This document shows, one piece after another, positions 26,656-34,527 of a stretch of DNA of 64,000 bases. The DNA comes from Nocardioides halotolerans DSM 19273 (lineage in GTDB: Bacteria > Actinomycetota > Actinomycetes > Propionibacteriales > Nocardioidaceae), in contig NZ_KE383922.1 in assembly GCF_000422805.1 (NCBI RefSeq), forward strand, positions 161,984 through 225,983, read 5' to 3'. Position 1 is the stretch's first letter. Each line of letters starts with the position of its first letter. Below the pieces are notes generated by a model, which did no database searches, was not told the DNA's origin, and saw only the letters and a list, made by a program, of their open reading frames with translations. Position numbers and translations under genes: made by a program.

Positions 26656-28449
26656 TCAGGACCCGCCGGCCGCCCGGGCATCGGCGTCGGCGAGGTGGAA
26701 CGCCGCGTGCACGAGGGCGAGGTGGCTGAACGCCTGGGGGAAGTTGCCGACCATGCGCAGGCCGACGGGGTCGTACTCCTCCGACAGCAGCCCCACGTCG
26801 TTGCGCAGCTCGACGAGCCGGTCGAAGAGGGAATGGGCGTCGTCGACGCGGCCGGCCGCGGCGTACGCCGAGACCAGCCAGAACGAGCACGCGAGGAAGG
26901 GGTGCTCGCCGCCGGCGAGGCCGTCGACGCCGGTCTCGGTGCGGTAGCGGAGCACCAGCCCCTCGTGGAGGAGGTCCTCCTCGACGGCCTTGATGGTGCC
27001 GAGCATCCGCGGGTCGTCGCCGTCGATGAAGCCGAACAGCGGCAGCACGAGCAGGGAGGCGTCGACCTCCTTCGTGCCGTAGTGCTGGACGAAGGTGCCG
27101 CGCTCGCTGTCGTAGCCGTTCTCGAGCACGTCGGCCCGGATCACCTCGCACAGCTCGCGCCACTCCTCGAGCGGGCCGGGCAGGTCGTGGTACTCCATTG
27201 CCCGCACCGCCCGGTCGAAGGCGACCCACGTCATCACCCGCGAGTGCGTGAACGTACACGGCTCGCCCCGGATCTCCCACATGCCGTTGTCGGGGTCCTG
27301 CCAGCGCTTCGCGAGGTCCGCGACGAGCGCCCGCTGCAGTGCCCACGACTCGTCGCTCGGCGCTCCCTCGAAGTCGCGGACCTTGGCCAGGGCGTCCATC
27401 ACCTCGCCCAGGACGTCGTGCTGCACCTGGTCGACCGCGCCGTTGCCGATCCGCACGGGCCGCGAGTCGGCGTAGCCCGGCAGGTGGTCGAGGGTGATCT
27501 CGGTCAGCCGCCGCGAGCCGTCGACGGCGTAGACGATCTGCATCTCGGCCGGGTCGCCGGCGATCGCGCGGAGCAGCCAGTGCCGCCAGAGGTCGGCCTC
27601 CTCGGTGTAGCCCGCGCGCACCAGCGCGCCGAGGGTCAGCGCGGCGTCGCGCAGCCAGCAGTAGCGGTAGTCCCAGTTGCGCTCGCCGCCGAAGTCCTCG
27701 GGCAGCGAGGTCGTCGGCGCGGCCACGATCCCGCCGGTGAGCTCGTCGGTCATCATCCGCAGCGTGAGCAGCGAGCGGCGTACGACGTCGGGGTGCGGCA
27801 CGTCGGCGGCGGCCTCGGCCGCCCACTGCTCGTCGGACTCGATCGACGACTCGATGTCGGCGTCGTCGAGCCGGAGGTTGGTCGGCTCGGCGTAGGACGG
27901 GAACCAGGTCATCGAGAACACCAGCTCGTCGCCCGCGTTGACGTCGAACTCGTCGTTGTGGGAGTGGTCGCTGGCCACCGGGAGCCGCGGCCCGCGCAGC
28001 ACCAGCTGGTCGGGTCCGCCGATCGCGGTGATCACCTCCTCGCCCTCGATCGTCGTGCGCCGCACCCACGGCTGCAGCTGGCCGTAGTCGAGGCGGATCT
28101 TCCACTCGTGGAGCATCCGGACGGTGCCGCGGACGCCGGTGATCTTGCGGACCAGGTCGGCGCGGTCGTCGTTGCGCGGCATCAGGTCGGTCAGCGTGAC
28201 GACGCCCTCGCTGGTCGTGAACGTGGTCTCGAGGACCGCCGAGGACCCGACGTAGCGCCGCTCGGTGGCGTACTGCCCGTCGGGGACCAGCTGCCAGTGG
28301 CCGTGGTCGTCGGTGCCGAGCAGCCCGGCCAGGCACGCCGGCGAGTCGAACCTCGGCACGCACAGCCAGTCGACCGAGCCGTTGGTGCCGACCAGCGCCG
28401 CCGTACGCCGGTCGCCGATCAGCGCGTAGTCCTCGATCGGCAGCGCCAT
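26656..28449 (-). CDS. Glycoside hydrolase family 15 protein (trehalase/glucoamylase type)
   Basis: A 597-residue cytoplasmic enzyme with no signal peptide. It begins with the GH15 N-terminal beta domain (PIEDYALIGDRRTAALVGTNGSVDWLCVPRFD) and carries the alpha/alpha-barrel signatures ERNWDYRYCWLRDA, NGMWEIRGEP (probable general acid Glu) and GGEHPFLACSFWLVSAYA (probable general base Glu). Actinobacterial members of this shape are often alpha,alpha-trehalases; others are glucoamylases or dextran-active. The substrate cannot be decided here. ATG 28449 is chosen because the conserved N-terminus begins there and TACGGT ends six bases upstream. It sits alone, convergent with the nucleotidase gene. 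Confidence 0.88.
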   Translation of the reverse strand: MALPIEDYALIGDRRTAALVGTNGSVDWLCVPRFDSPACLAGLLGTDDHGHWQLVPDGQYATERRYVGSSAVLETTFTTSEGVVTLTDLMPRNDDRADLVRKITGVRGTVRMLHEWKIRLDYGQLQPWVRRTTIEGEEVITAIGGPDQLVLRGPRLPVASDHSHNDEFDVNAGDELVFSMTWFPSYAEPTNLRLDDADIESSIESDEQWAAEAAADVPHPDVVRRSLLTLRMMTDELTGGIVAAPTTSLPEDFGGERNWDYRYCWLRDAALTLGALVRAGYTEEADLWRHWLLRAIAGDPAEMQIVYAVDGSRRLTEITLDHLPGYADSRPVRIGNGAVDQVQHDVLGEVMDALAKVRDFEGAPSDESWALQRALVADLAKRWQDPDNGMWEIRGEPCTFTHSRVMTWVAFDRAVRAMEYHDLPGPLEEWRELCEVIRADVLENGYDSERGTFVQHYGTKEVDASLLVLPLFGFIDGDDPRMLGTIKAVEEDLLHEGLVLRYRTETGVDGLAGGEHPFLACSFWLVSAYAAAGRVDDAHSLFDRLVELRNDVGLLSEEYDPVGLRMVGNFPQAFSHLALVHAAFHLADADARAAGGS

Positions 28450-28455
28450 GCCTCG

Positions 28456-28461
28456 ACCGTA
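28456..28461 (-). promoter_or_regulatory. Predicted -10 hexamer TACGGT for leaderless GH15 gene
   Basis: On the minus strand TACGGT ends six bases before the ATG at 28449. There is no Shine-Dalgarno sequence. It is the minus-strand example of the spacing rule seen at many genes in this window. Confidence 0.45.
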
Positions 28462-28479
28462 ACCGGAGGCGGGCACCGC

Positions 28480-28975
28480 TAACCGTGACATCGGTTGAGC
28501 GAGGTGCCTCCGCTGCGGTGGTCTCGACAAGCTCGACCAGCGCGGGGCCGGCCTGGGTGCCCCAACGCAGGGACGGCTCCGGACCGGGTGGGCTCGCTGC
28601 CCCGGGTCACCTGGGCCGTGTGGGCCGGCGGACGCACCGCACCGGGCCACCGCGGATCGAGCTTGTCGAGATCACCGCAGCGTGGGCACGCGGCCGGCGA
28701 GGCACGGTGGCTGAGGTGCGAGGCCGGCCACGGCCGAGCCTCGAAGCCTCCGCAGGGATGGCTCCGGGCCGGGCCGCCGCTGATCGAGCTTGTCGAGATC
28801 CCCGCAGCGTGGGCACGCGGCCGGCGAGGCACGGTGGCTGAGGTGCGAGGCCGGCCACGGCCGAGCCTCGAAGCCTCCGCAGGGATGCTCCGGGCCGGGC
28901 CACCGCTGATCGAGCTTGTCGAGATCACCGCAGCGGAGGCACGCGGCCGCCTGCGGCGGCGAGCCACCGTATGGG
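28480..28975. repeat. Direct repeats of about 126-127 bp built on a GATCGAGCTTGTCGAGAT motif
   Basis: Copies beginning ATCGAGCTTGTCGAGAT start at 28656, 28783 and 28909. The first two are nearly identical over the full 126-127 bp and the third is partial. A reverse-oriented copy of the motif (GTCTCGACAAGCTCGACCA) lies at 28521-28539. From general experience this motif belongs to a dispersed repeat common in Nocardioides chromosomes. The 559-bp gap between the GH15 gene and cinA holds nothing else convincing; open frames through it are repeat translations. Confidence 0.75.
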
Positions 28976-28996
28976 GCGACGGGCCACGGGCGACCC

Positions 28997-29002
28997 TAGA
29001 GT
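28997..29002 (+). promoter_or_regulatory. Predicted -10 hexamer TAGAGT for leaderless cinA
   Basis: TAGAGT ends six bases before the ATG at 29009, with no Shine-Dalgarno sequence in between. Confidence 0.45.
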
Positions 29003-29008
29003 CGGGTC

Positions 29009-29488
29009 ATGGACCTCGCCGCGCGCGTGCACGCCCTGCTGCAGGAGCGCGGGGAGAGCGTCGCGACCGCGGAGTCGCTGACCGGGGGACGGCTCGCGGC
29101 GCTGCTCACGGCCGTGCCGGGCGCGTCCCGCAGCTATGTCGGGGGAGTCGTCGCCTACGCCACCTCGGTCAAGCAGGACGTGCTCGGCGTCCCCGCGGCG
29201 CTCGTCGAGACGTACGGCGTGATCTCGGCCGAGTGCGCCACGGCCATGGCCCGCGGCGCGGCGGGCCTGACCGGCGCGACCTGGGGGATCGGCACCACCG
29301 GCGTCGCCGGCCCCGACGGGCAGGAGGGCCACCCGCCCGGCACCGTGCACGTCGGGCTGGTCGGGCCGGGCGTCTCCACCGCCCTCGCCCTGGAGCTCGT
29401 GGGCGGCCGCGAGGCGGTCCAGGGCCGCACCTGCGCGGAGGCGCTGTCGGCGCTCGAGGGCATGCTTTCCACAGGTACGCCGGGATGA
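29009..29488 (+). CDS. cinA: CinA-type nicotinamide-nucleotide amidohydrolase (PncC)
   Basis: A 159-residue stand-alone CinA C-terminal domain, which deamidates NMN to nicotinate mononucleotide in pyridine-nucleotide recycling. Family motifs are TAESLTGGRLAALLTAVPGASRSYVGGVVAYAT split over residues 19-52, YGVISAECA, and the glycine-rich GIGTTGVAGPDGQEGHPPGTVHVG. The N-terminal molybdopterin-binding domain of longer CinA proteins is absent, as usual in actinobacteria. It lies 62 bases upstream of clgR in the order typical of this region. Confidence 0.93.
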   Translation: MDLAARVHALLQERGESVATAESLTGGRLAALLTAVPGASRSYVGGVVAYATSVKQDVLGVPAALVETYGVISAECATAMARGAAGLTGATWGIGTTGVAGPDGQEGHPPGTVHVGLVGPGVSTALALELVGGREAVQGRTCAEALSALEGMLSTGTPG

Positions 29489-29550
29489 ACCCCGGGAAGA
29501 AGGGCGCCTCGGGTAGCGTTGCACCCACGGACGACGGAAAGGAGACGCGC

Positions 29551-29847
29551 ATGGTGCTGTTTCGCCGACTGCTCGGTGATGTGCTCCGCGCCCAGCGGAT
29601 GCGCCGCGGCATGACGCTGCGCGAGGTCTCCGCCGAGGCCAGGGTCAGCCTGGGCTACATCTCCGAGATCGAGCGGGGCCAGAAGGAAGCGTCCTCCGAG
29701 CTCCTCGCGTCCCTCTGCTCGGCCCTCGACCTGCCCCTGTCGGTCATGCTGCGCGAGGTCTCCGACCTCGTCGCGCTCGAGGAGTCGCTGACCGGCGCCC
29801 TCGCCGACGCTCCGGCCAGCACCGAAGTGGTCGCCAGCGCCGCATAG
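29551..29847 (+). CDS. clgR: ClgR-type helix-turn-helix transcriptional regulator
   Basis: A 98-residue Cro/CI-type HTH protein. The sequence RRLLGDVLRAQRMRRGMTL, REVSAEARVSLGYISEIERG and QKEASSELLASLC closely follows the ClgR pattern; ClgR activates clp protease and other stress genes and is itself a Clp substrate in studied actinobacteria. The C-terminal end VVASAA is hydrophobic and could serve as a degradation signal, as in known ClgR (inference). AAAGGAG lies before ATG 29551; the longer open frame back to 28495 runs through the repeats and cinA and is rejected. Confidence 0.9.
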   Translation: MVLFRRLLGDVLRAQRMRRGMTLREVSAEARVSLGYISEIERGQKEASSELLASLCSALDLPLSVMLREVSDLVALEESLTGALADAPASTEVVASAA

Positions 29848-29854
29848 TAGGGGT

Positions 29855-29860
29855 TAGGTT
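29855..29860 (+). promoter_or_regulatory. Predicted -10 hexamer TAGGTT for leaderless secreted protease
   Basis: TAGGTT ends six bases before the GTG at 29867, only eight bases after the clgR stop, and no Shine-Dalgarno sequence is present. Confidence 0.45.
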
Positions 29861-29866
29861 GTCGCG

Positions 29867-32800
29867 GTGACGACGGCCCGGCGACTACTCGCCCTCCTCT
29901 GTGCCCTGTTCCTGGTCCCGCTCCTCGCGGTGACGACCCAAGCCTCGTCGGCCTCCGCGGCCGGCGGCTCGCTGTTCAGCCCGCTCGACGGATTCACCGT
30001 CGGCAAGGGCGGCGACGTGCGCGTGCGACCCCAGGAGTTCAGCGCCTACCGCGTCGACCTCGCGGGCGTGCGGGCGCAGCTCGCGGGCGGCGCGACGACG
30101 CTGACGATCCCCGACCCGGCCGGCACGCCCACGGCGTTCCAGGTCCGCGAGGACTCCGTCATGGAGCCCGAGCTCCAGGCGGCCCACCCCGAGATCCGCA
30201 CCTACACCGGTGCCGACGCGCAGGGCAGCAGCATCCGGCTCGACGTCACGCCGATGGGCTTCCACGCCTTCGTACGTCGTCCCGACGGCGTGACCTGGCT
30301 GGTCGACCCGGCCTACAACCGCCGCGGCGAGGACCGCGTCCTGTCCTACCCCGGCGGGTCGTCGCCCGCGTCGGGCACCTTCGTCGAGCGCGAGCTCGAC
30401 AAGACCGTCGCGGCGGTGGCCGAGGGCGGTGACTTCTCGACCCCCGGCGGCCTGGTCTCGCAGCGCACCTACCGGATGGCCTTCCTGACCGACAGCAGCT
30501 ACGCGACGTACTTCGGCAGCGCCAACGTGTTCTCCGAGAAGACCACGATGATGAACCGCGTCAACGAGGTCTACAACGACGACCTCGCGATCAAGTTCGT
30601 GCTGATCGCGGGCACCGACACCAAGCTCAACCTCGACACGGTCGCCAAGATGACCGGTCCCAACGGCCCGTGCGGCCCCAACGCGTGCTACGCCCCGACC
30701 GAGGTCGACGACTGCAACAGCGACACCCTCACCCGCAACAACTTCGTCATCGGCCAGATCATGGGCGCCGACAACTTCGACATCGGTCACATCGGCCTCG
30801 GCAACGACGGCGGCGGCATCGCTGGTCTCGGCGTCGTCGGCGGCACCAACAAGGCCCGCGGGTGCACCGGCCTCCCGACGCCCGACGGCGACCTCTACGC
30901 CATCGACTACGTCGCGCACGAGGTCGGCCACCAGATGGGCGGCAACCACACCTTCAACAGCCAGGTCTGCCAGGCCCAGCGCAACGGCGGCACGTCGGTC
31001 GAGCCGGGCTCGGGCTCCTCGATCATGGCCTACGCCGGCATCTGCGGCGCCGACAACCTGCAGCCCCACTCCGACCCGTACTTCTCGCAGCGCAGCGTCG
31101 ACGAGATCACCAACACCACCGGTGCCACGCCGAGCAACCTCAACGAGCGGCAGTCGGTGGCCTTCATCGGCCTCGACAACGGCGAGCAGTTCACGCTGTC
31201 GTGCGGCGGGTGCCCGACGTCCGCGACGCTCACCGCCGGGAGCCCGACGTTCGCCGCCGACGTGACCGCCGCCGTGCTTGCGGTGACCGGCCAGGCCGGT
31301 GTCGTGACGGGTTACGACGGCGCGGCCACGGCCGGCCTGAAGGGCTTCACGGTGACCTGGGGTGGCTCGCTCGCCATCCCCGCCCTCACCGTCCAGAACG
31401 TGAGCGGGACGTTCGACCCGATCGTCGGCACGATCGTCAACGGCGGTCCGACCACCCAGGGCGGCACGGTCTCGGTGACCACCAACCACTCGCCGACCGT
31501 CACCGTGCCGACGGCCAAGACCATCCCGATGCGCACGCCGTTCGCGCTCACGGGGTCGGCCAACGACGCCGACGGCGACACCCTCACCTACATGTGGGAG
31601 CAGAACGACCAGGCCTCGGCGTCCGCCTCGCTGCCGAGCAACACCAAGAGCAGCGGGCCGCTGTTCCGGCAGTTCGGCACGGCCGCGATCGTCTCGCCGA
31701 CCGACACGCTGGAGTACCACTCGCCGGGTGAGAACCTCGCCGGCACGTCGCCGACCCGGGTCTTCCCCGACATGGCGCAGATCCTGGCCAACAACACCAA
31801 CGCCGCGACGGGTTCATGCCCGGCGTCTCCGCCGGCGGGCCAGACCACGACCGACTGCTACTCGGAGTTCCTGCCCAACATCTCCTACACCTCCAACACA
31901 CCGGGCACCAAGGCCATGCACTTCCGGTTCACGGCGCGCGACGAGTTCACGGCGGACCCGGCAGCCGACCACCCCGGTGGGCTGACGACCGGCGACGTGA
32001 CGGTCACCGTCGACACCTCCGCCGGCCCGTTCCTGGTCACCTCTCGGGCGACGGCGGGCTCTCCCGGGTCGGGCTTCGAGACCGTCACCTGGAACGTCGC
32101 CGGCACGGCCGCGGCGAGCCTGGCCCCGAACGTGAAGATCAGCCTGTCCACTGACGGCGGGCTGACCTTCCCGACGGTGCTGGCCGCGTCGACGCCCAAC
32201 GACGGCAGCGAGGTGGTGATCCTGCCGAGCGTCACGACGACGACGGCACGGATCAAGATCGAAGCGGTGGACAACTACTTCTTCGACGTCAACGACGCCA
32301 ACTTCGCGATCAACCCGTCGGCAGGCAACCTGACGCCCATCGTGGACGCCGGCCCTGACGCCACGGTCGCCGTGGGGGCGACGTTCACGTCGTCCGGCAG
32401 CTTCATGGACGAGGCGCCCGGCACCGCCACCGCCACCGTGGACTACGGCGACGGCGCTGGTCCCGTGCCGCTCACGCTGACGGGGTCGACGTTCAACCTC
32501 AGCCACACCTACACGACCGTCGGGCCCAAGACGGTGACGGTGGCGGTGACGGACGCCAGCGCCGCCACCGGCACCGACACGGCCACGGTGACGGTCACCA
32601 GCGGCACGCCGCCCGGTCCGGCCGCCTCCACGGTCAAGGCTGCGGCCAAGCCGAAGAAGCCCGTCCAGGGTCACGGCTTCAAGGTCAAGGCGACCGTCAC
32701 CAGCTCCGGTGGCGTGGCCGCCGGCACGGTGCAGGTCTACCTCGGCACCAAGCTGCTCGGCACCGGCACCCTGAAGAACGGCAAGGTCACCATCAAGCTG

Positions 32801-32926
32801 AAGCCGAGGAAGGCGAAGAAGCTGAAGGTCGGCAAGAACACGCTGACCGTGAAGTACCTCGGCTCGGCCACCATCGCGGCCAGCCAGGCCGACCTCGTGG
32901 TGAAGATCAAGAAGAAGAAGCACTAG
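29867..32926 (+). CDS. Secreted reprolysin-like (M12B-type) zinc metalloprotease
   Basis: A 1019-residue secreted protein. Signal peptide at 1-33 (ending SSASAAGG), a propeptide-like region, then a metzincin catalytic domain with His351-Glu352, His355 and His361 in HEVGHQMGGNHTF and a Met-turn in SIMAYAGICG. After it come an Ig/cadherin-like stretch (ANDADGDTLTYMWEQND), a large beta-rich region, a PKD-like domain (about 825-915, ending in TVTVAVTDASA) and an Ig-like module ending VVKIKKKKH. The last module is strikingly similar to that of the M4 protease. GTG 29867 begins the signal peptide. It follows clgR by 19 bases but probably has its own promoter. Confidence 0.9.
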   Translation: MTTARRLLALLCALFLVPLLAVTTQASSASAAGGSLFSPLDGFTVGKGGDVRVRPQEFSAYRVDLAGVRAQLAGGATTLTIPDPAGTPTAFQVREDSVMEPELQAAHPEIRTYTGADAQGSSIRLDVTPMGFHAFVRRPDGVTWLVDPAYNRRGEDRVLSYPGGSSPASGTFVERELDKTVAAVAEGGDFSTPGGLVSQRTYRMAFLTDSSYATYFGSANVFSEKTTMMNRVNEVYNDDLAIKFVLIAGTDTKLNLDTVAKMTGPNGPCGPNACYAPTEVDDCNSDTLTRNNFVIGQIMGADNFDIGHIGLGNDGGGIAGLGVVGGTNKARGCTGLPTPDGDLYAIDYVAHEVGHQMGGNHTFNSQVCQAQRNGGTSVEPGSGSSIMAYAGICGADNLQPHSDPYFSQRSVDEITNTTGATPSNLNERQSVAFIGLDNGEQFTLSCGGCPTSATLTAGSPTFAADVTAAVLAVTGQAGVVTGYDGAATAGLKGFTVTWGGSLAIPALTVQNVSGTFDPIVGTIVNGGPTTQGGTVSVTTNHSPTVTVPTAKTIPMRTPFALTGSANDADGDTLTYMWEQNDQASASASLPSNTKSSGPLFRQFGTAAIVSPTDTLEYHSPGENLAGTSPTRVFPDMAQILANNTNAATGSCPASPPAGQTTTDCYSEFLPNISYTSNTPGTKAMHFRFTARDEFTADPAADHPGGLTTGDVTVTVDTSAGPFLVTSRATAGSPGSGFETVTWNVAGTAAASLAPNVKISLSTDGGLTFPTVLAASTPNDGSEVVILPSVTTTTARIKIEAVDNYFFDVNDANFAINPSAGNLTPIVDAGPDATVAVGATFTSSGSFMDEAPGTATATVDYGDGAGPVPLTLTGSTFNLSHTYTTVGPKTVTVAVTDASAATGTDTATVTVTSGTPPGPAASTVKAAAKPKKPVQGHGFKVKATVTSSGGVAAGTVQVYLGTKLLGTGTLKNGKVTIKLKPRKAKKLKVGKNTLTVKYLGSATIAASQADLVVKIKKKKH

Positions 32927-32935
32927 CAGCCGCGC

Positions 32936-32972
32936 AGACCGGCAGGACGGGCCTCGCCCGTCCTGCCGGTCT
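32936..32972. terminator. Perfect 17-bp hairpin between convergent genes
   Basis: AGACCGGCAGGACGGGC (32936-32952) pairs with 32956-32972 around a CTC loop, followed on the plus strand by CGTGCTTT. It sits between the secreted protease stop (32926) and the VOC gene stop (32981). Confidence 0.7.
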
Positions 32973-32980
32973 CGTGCTTT

Positions 32981-33694
32981 CTAGACCTGCCAGAGGAGGC
33001 AGAACGGCTTGCCGACCGGGTCGGCGTAGACCCGCCAGTTGTCGCCATTGCCAGGCAGCCGCACGGCGCCGATCGCCAAGGCGGCGCGCTCGGCCTCCTC
33101 GATGTCGTCGACCCACACGTCGAGGTGGAGCTGCTGGGGCCGCGACGGGTCGGGCCAGCCGGGGGCGGCGTAGTCGCGCACCTGCTGGAACAGCACCGGC
33201 TGCTCGCCGTCGACCCCCACCATCGCCGCCCCGTCGGCGTCGTAGGTGACCGGCTTGCCGAGCAGCTCGGCGTAGAAGGCGGCGAGCGCGGACGGGTCGG
33301 GGCAGTCGAGCATGACGCCCATCAGCGTGGTGCGCGGGTCGCCGGCGTTGAGGCACAGGTCGAACGGGTGGCCCGCCGGGTCGGCCAGCGTGTGCCAGCT
33401 CTCGTTGCGCCGCAGCACGGTCGCGCCGAGCTCGACCGCCCGGGCGGTGCCGGCCTCGAGGTCGGGCACCCGCAGGTCGAGGTGGGCCTGCTGGGGCTGG
33501 GCCTGACCCGGCCAGCCCGGCGCGACGTGGTCGGGCGCGTGCTGGAGCCCGATCCGCCAGCCGTCGTCGGTGGTCATGGTGACCCACTCGTCGTCGGCGT
33601 AGCGCTGGGTCCAGCCGGCGAGCCCGGAGTAGAACGCCGAGAGCCCCGGAAGGTCGGCCGTGTCGATGACGATGGTCTTGAGGGTGCCGATCAC
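32981..33694 (-). CDS. Two-domain VOC (glyoxalase/bleomycin resistance) family protein
   Basis: A 237-residue protein made of two vicinal-oxygen-chelate repeats, beginning TIVIDTADLPGLSAFYSGLAGW and GVMLDCPDPSALAAFYAELLG. Family members bind a divalent metal and act as lyases, dioxygenases or drug-binding proteins. The substrate cannot be inferred. The GTG at 33694 overlaps the nei stop as GTGA, which supports this start over the open frame to 33826. It is the last gene of the lhr-nei-VOC minus-strand operon, so a link to DNA repair is possible but untested. Confidence 0.85.
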   Translation of the reverse strand: MIGTLKTIVIDTADLPGLSAFYSGLAGWTQRYADDEWVTMTTDDGWRIGLQHAPDHVAPGWPGQAQPQQAHLDLRVPDLEAGTARAVELGATVLRRNESWHTLADPAGHPFDLCLNAGDPRTTLMGVMLDCPDPSALAAFYAELLGKPVTYDADGAAMVGVDGEQPVLFQQVRDYAAPGWPDPSRPQQLHLDVWVDDIEEAERAALAIGAVRLPGNGDNWRVYADPVGKPFCLLWQV

Positions 33695-34527
33695 GAGGGC
33701 ATCCTGACGGGCTGGCACGACGGGCACCAGTACGACGCGCGCTCGCGGCCCGGCGGGCCGAGCTGGGTCACGGCCACGGGCGTGCCGCAGCGGCGGCACG
33801 GCGACTTGTCGCGGCGGAAGACCCACATCCGCTCGCGCTCGCGCAGGTCGCCGGTGGTCGACTGCACCGCCCGCTCCTTGTTGAGCATGAGCATCTGACG
33901 GGCGCGGCGCACCAGGCGCCGCAGGTCGGGCACCGCCCCGACCGGCGTGGCGGGGTCGACGCCGCTGGTGAAGCAGAGCTCGGCGGCGTACATGGTGCCG
34001 ATGCCGGCGAGGTTGCGCTGGTCGAGGAGCGCGTCGCGGATCCGCTGGCCGGGGTCGCGCGCGAGGTTGGCGAGCGCGAGGTCCTCGTCCCAGTCGGGAC
34101 CGAGGAGGTCGGGCCCGAGGTGGCCGACCACGTCGCCCTCCTGGTCGCGGTGGATCAGCTCGACGATGCCGAGCGAGAACCCGATCGCGGTGCTGCGCTC
34201 GGTCTCGAGCACGACCCGGGCGTTGGTGGCGGAGCGAGGCCAGCGCTGGCCCCGGCGCACGACCTTCCAGCTGCCCTCCATCTTGAGATGGGTGTGCAGC
34301 GTCCAGCGCTCGGTGTCGCCGGGGCCGCCCGGGGCGCCGTCGGCGGGCTCGCGGTCGATGCGGGTCAGCAGGTGCTTGCCGCGCGAGACGGTCTCGACGA
34401 CCGTGCCACCGGTCAGGTCGGCGGTGGCGTGCTGGGGGACGCGGAAGTCGGTGGCGGTCAGCACCTGCCCGCTCAGCGACTCGTCGAGCAGCCGGGCGGT
34501 GCGGTAGACGGTGTCGCCCTCAGGCAC
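33691..34527 (-). CDS. nei: Fpg/Nei family DNA glycosylase (endonuclease VIII type)
   Basis: Base-excision enzyme that removes oxidised bases and nicks the abasic site. The 278-residue protein begins MPEGDTVYR, giving catalytic Pro2 and Glu3 after Met removal. It has the helix-two-turn-helix region (DQRNLAGIGTMYAAELCF) and a C-terminal four-Cys zinc finger (CRRCG and YWCPSCQ). It overlaps lhr by 8 bases and the VOC gene by 4. Pairing of nei with lhr near recA is common in actinobacteria. Confidence 0.93.
   Translation of the reverse strand: MPEGDTVYRTARLLDESLSGQVLTATDFRVPQHATADLTGGTVVETVSRGKHLLTRIDREPADGAPGGPGDTERWTLHTHLKMEGSWKVVRRGQRWPRSATNARVVLETERSTAIGFSLGIVELIHRDQEGDVVGHLGPDLLGPDWDEDLALANLARDPGQRIRDALLDQRNLAGIGTMYAAELCFTSGVDPATPVGAVPDLRRLVRRARQMLMLNKERAVQSTTGDLRERERMWVFRRDKSPCRRCGTPVAVTQLGPPGRERASYWCPSCQPVRMPS

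Noticed and set aside
28480..28975. Insertion sequence remnant before cinA
   Set aside because: No transposase fragment, terminal inverted repeats or target duplication could be identified; only direct repeats are present.
28495..29847. 450-codon frame ending in the ClgR HTH, as a long fusion
   Set aside because: Its first 350 codons run through the direct repeats and out of frame through cinA. The ATG at 29551 with AAAGGAG gives the usual ClgR length.
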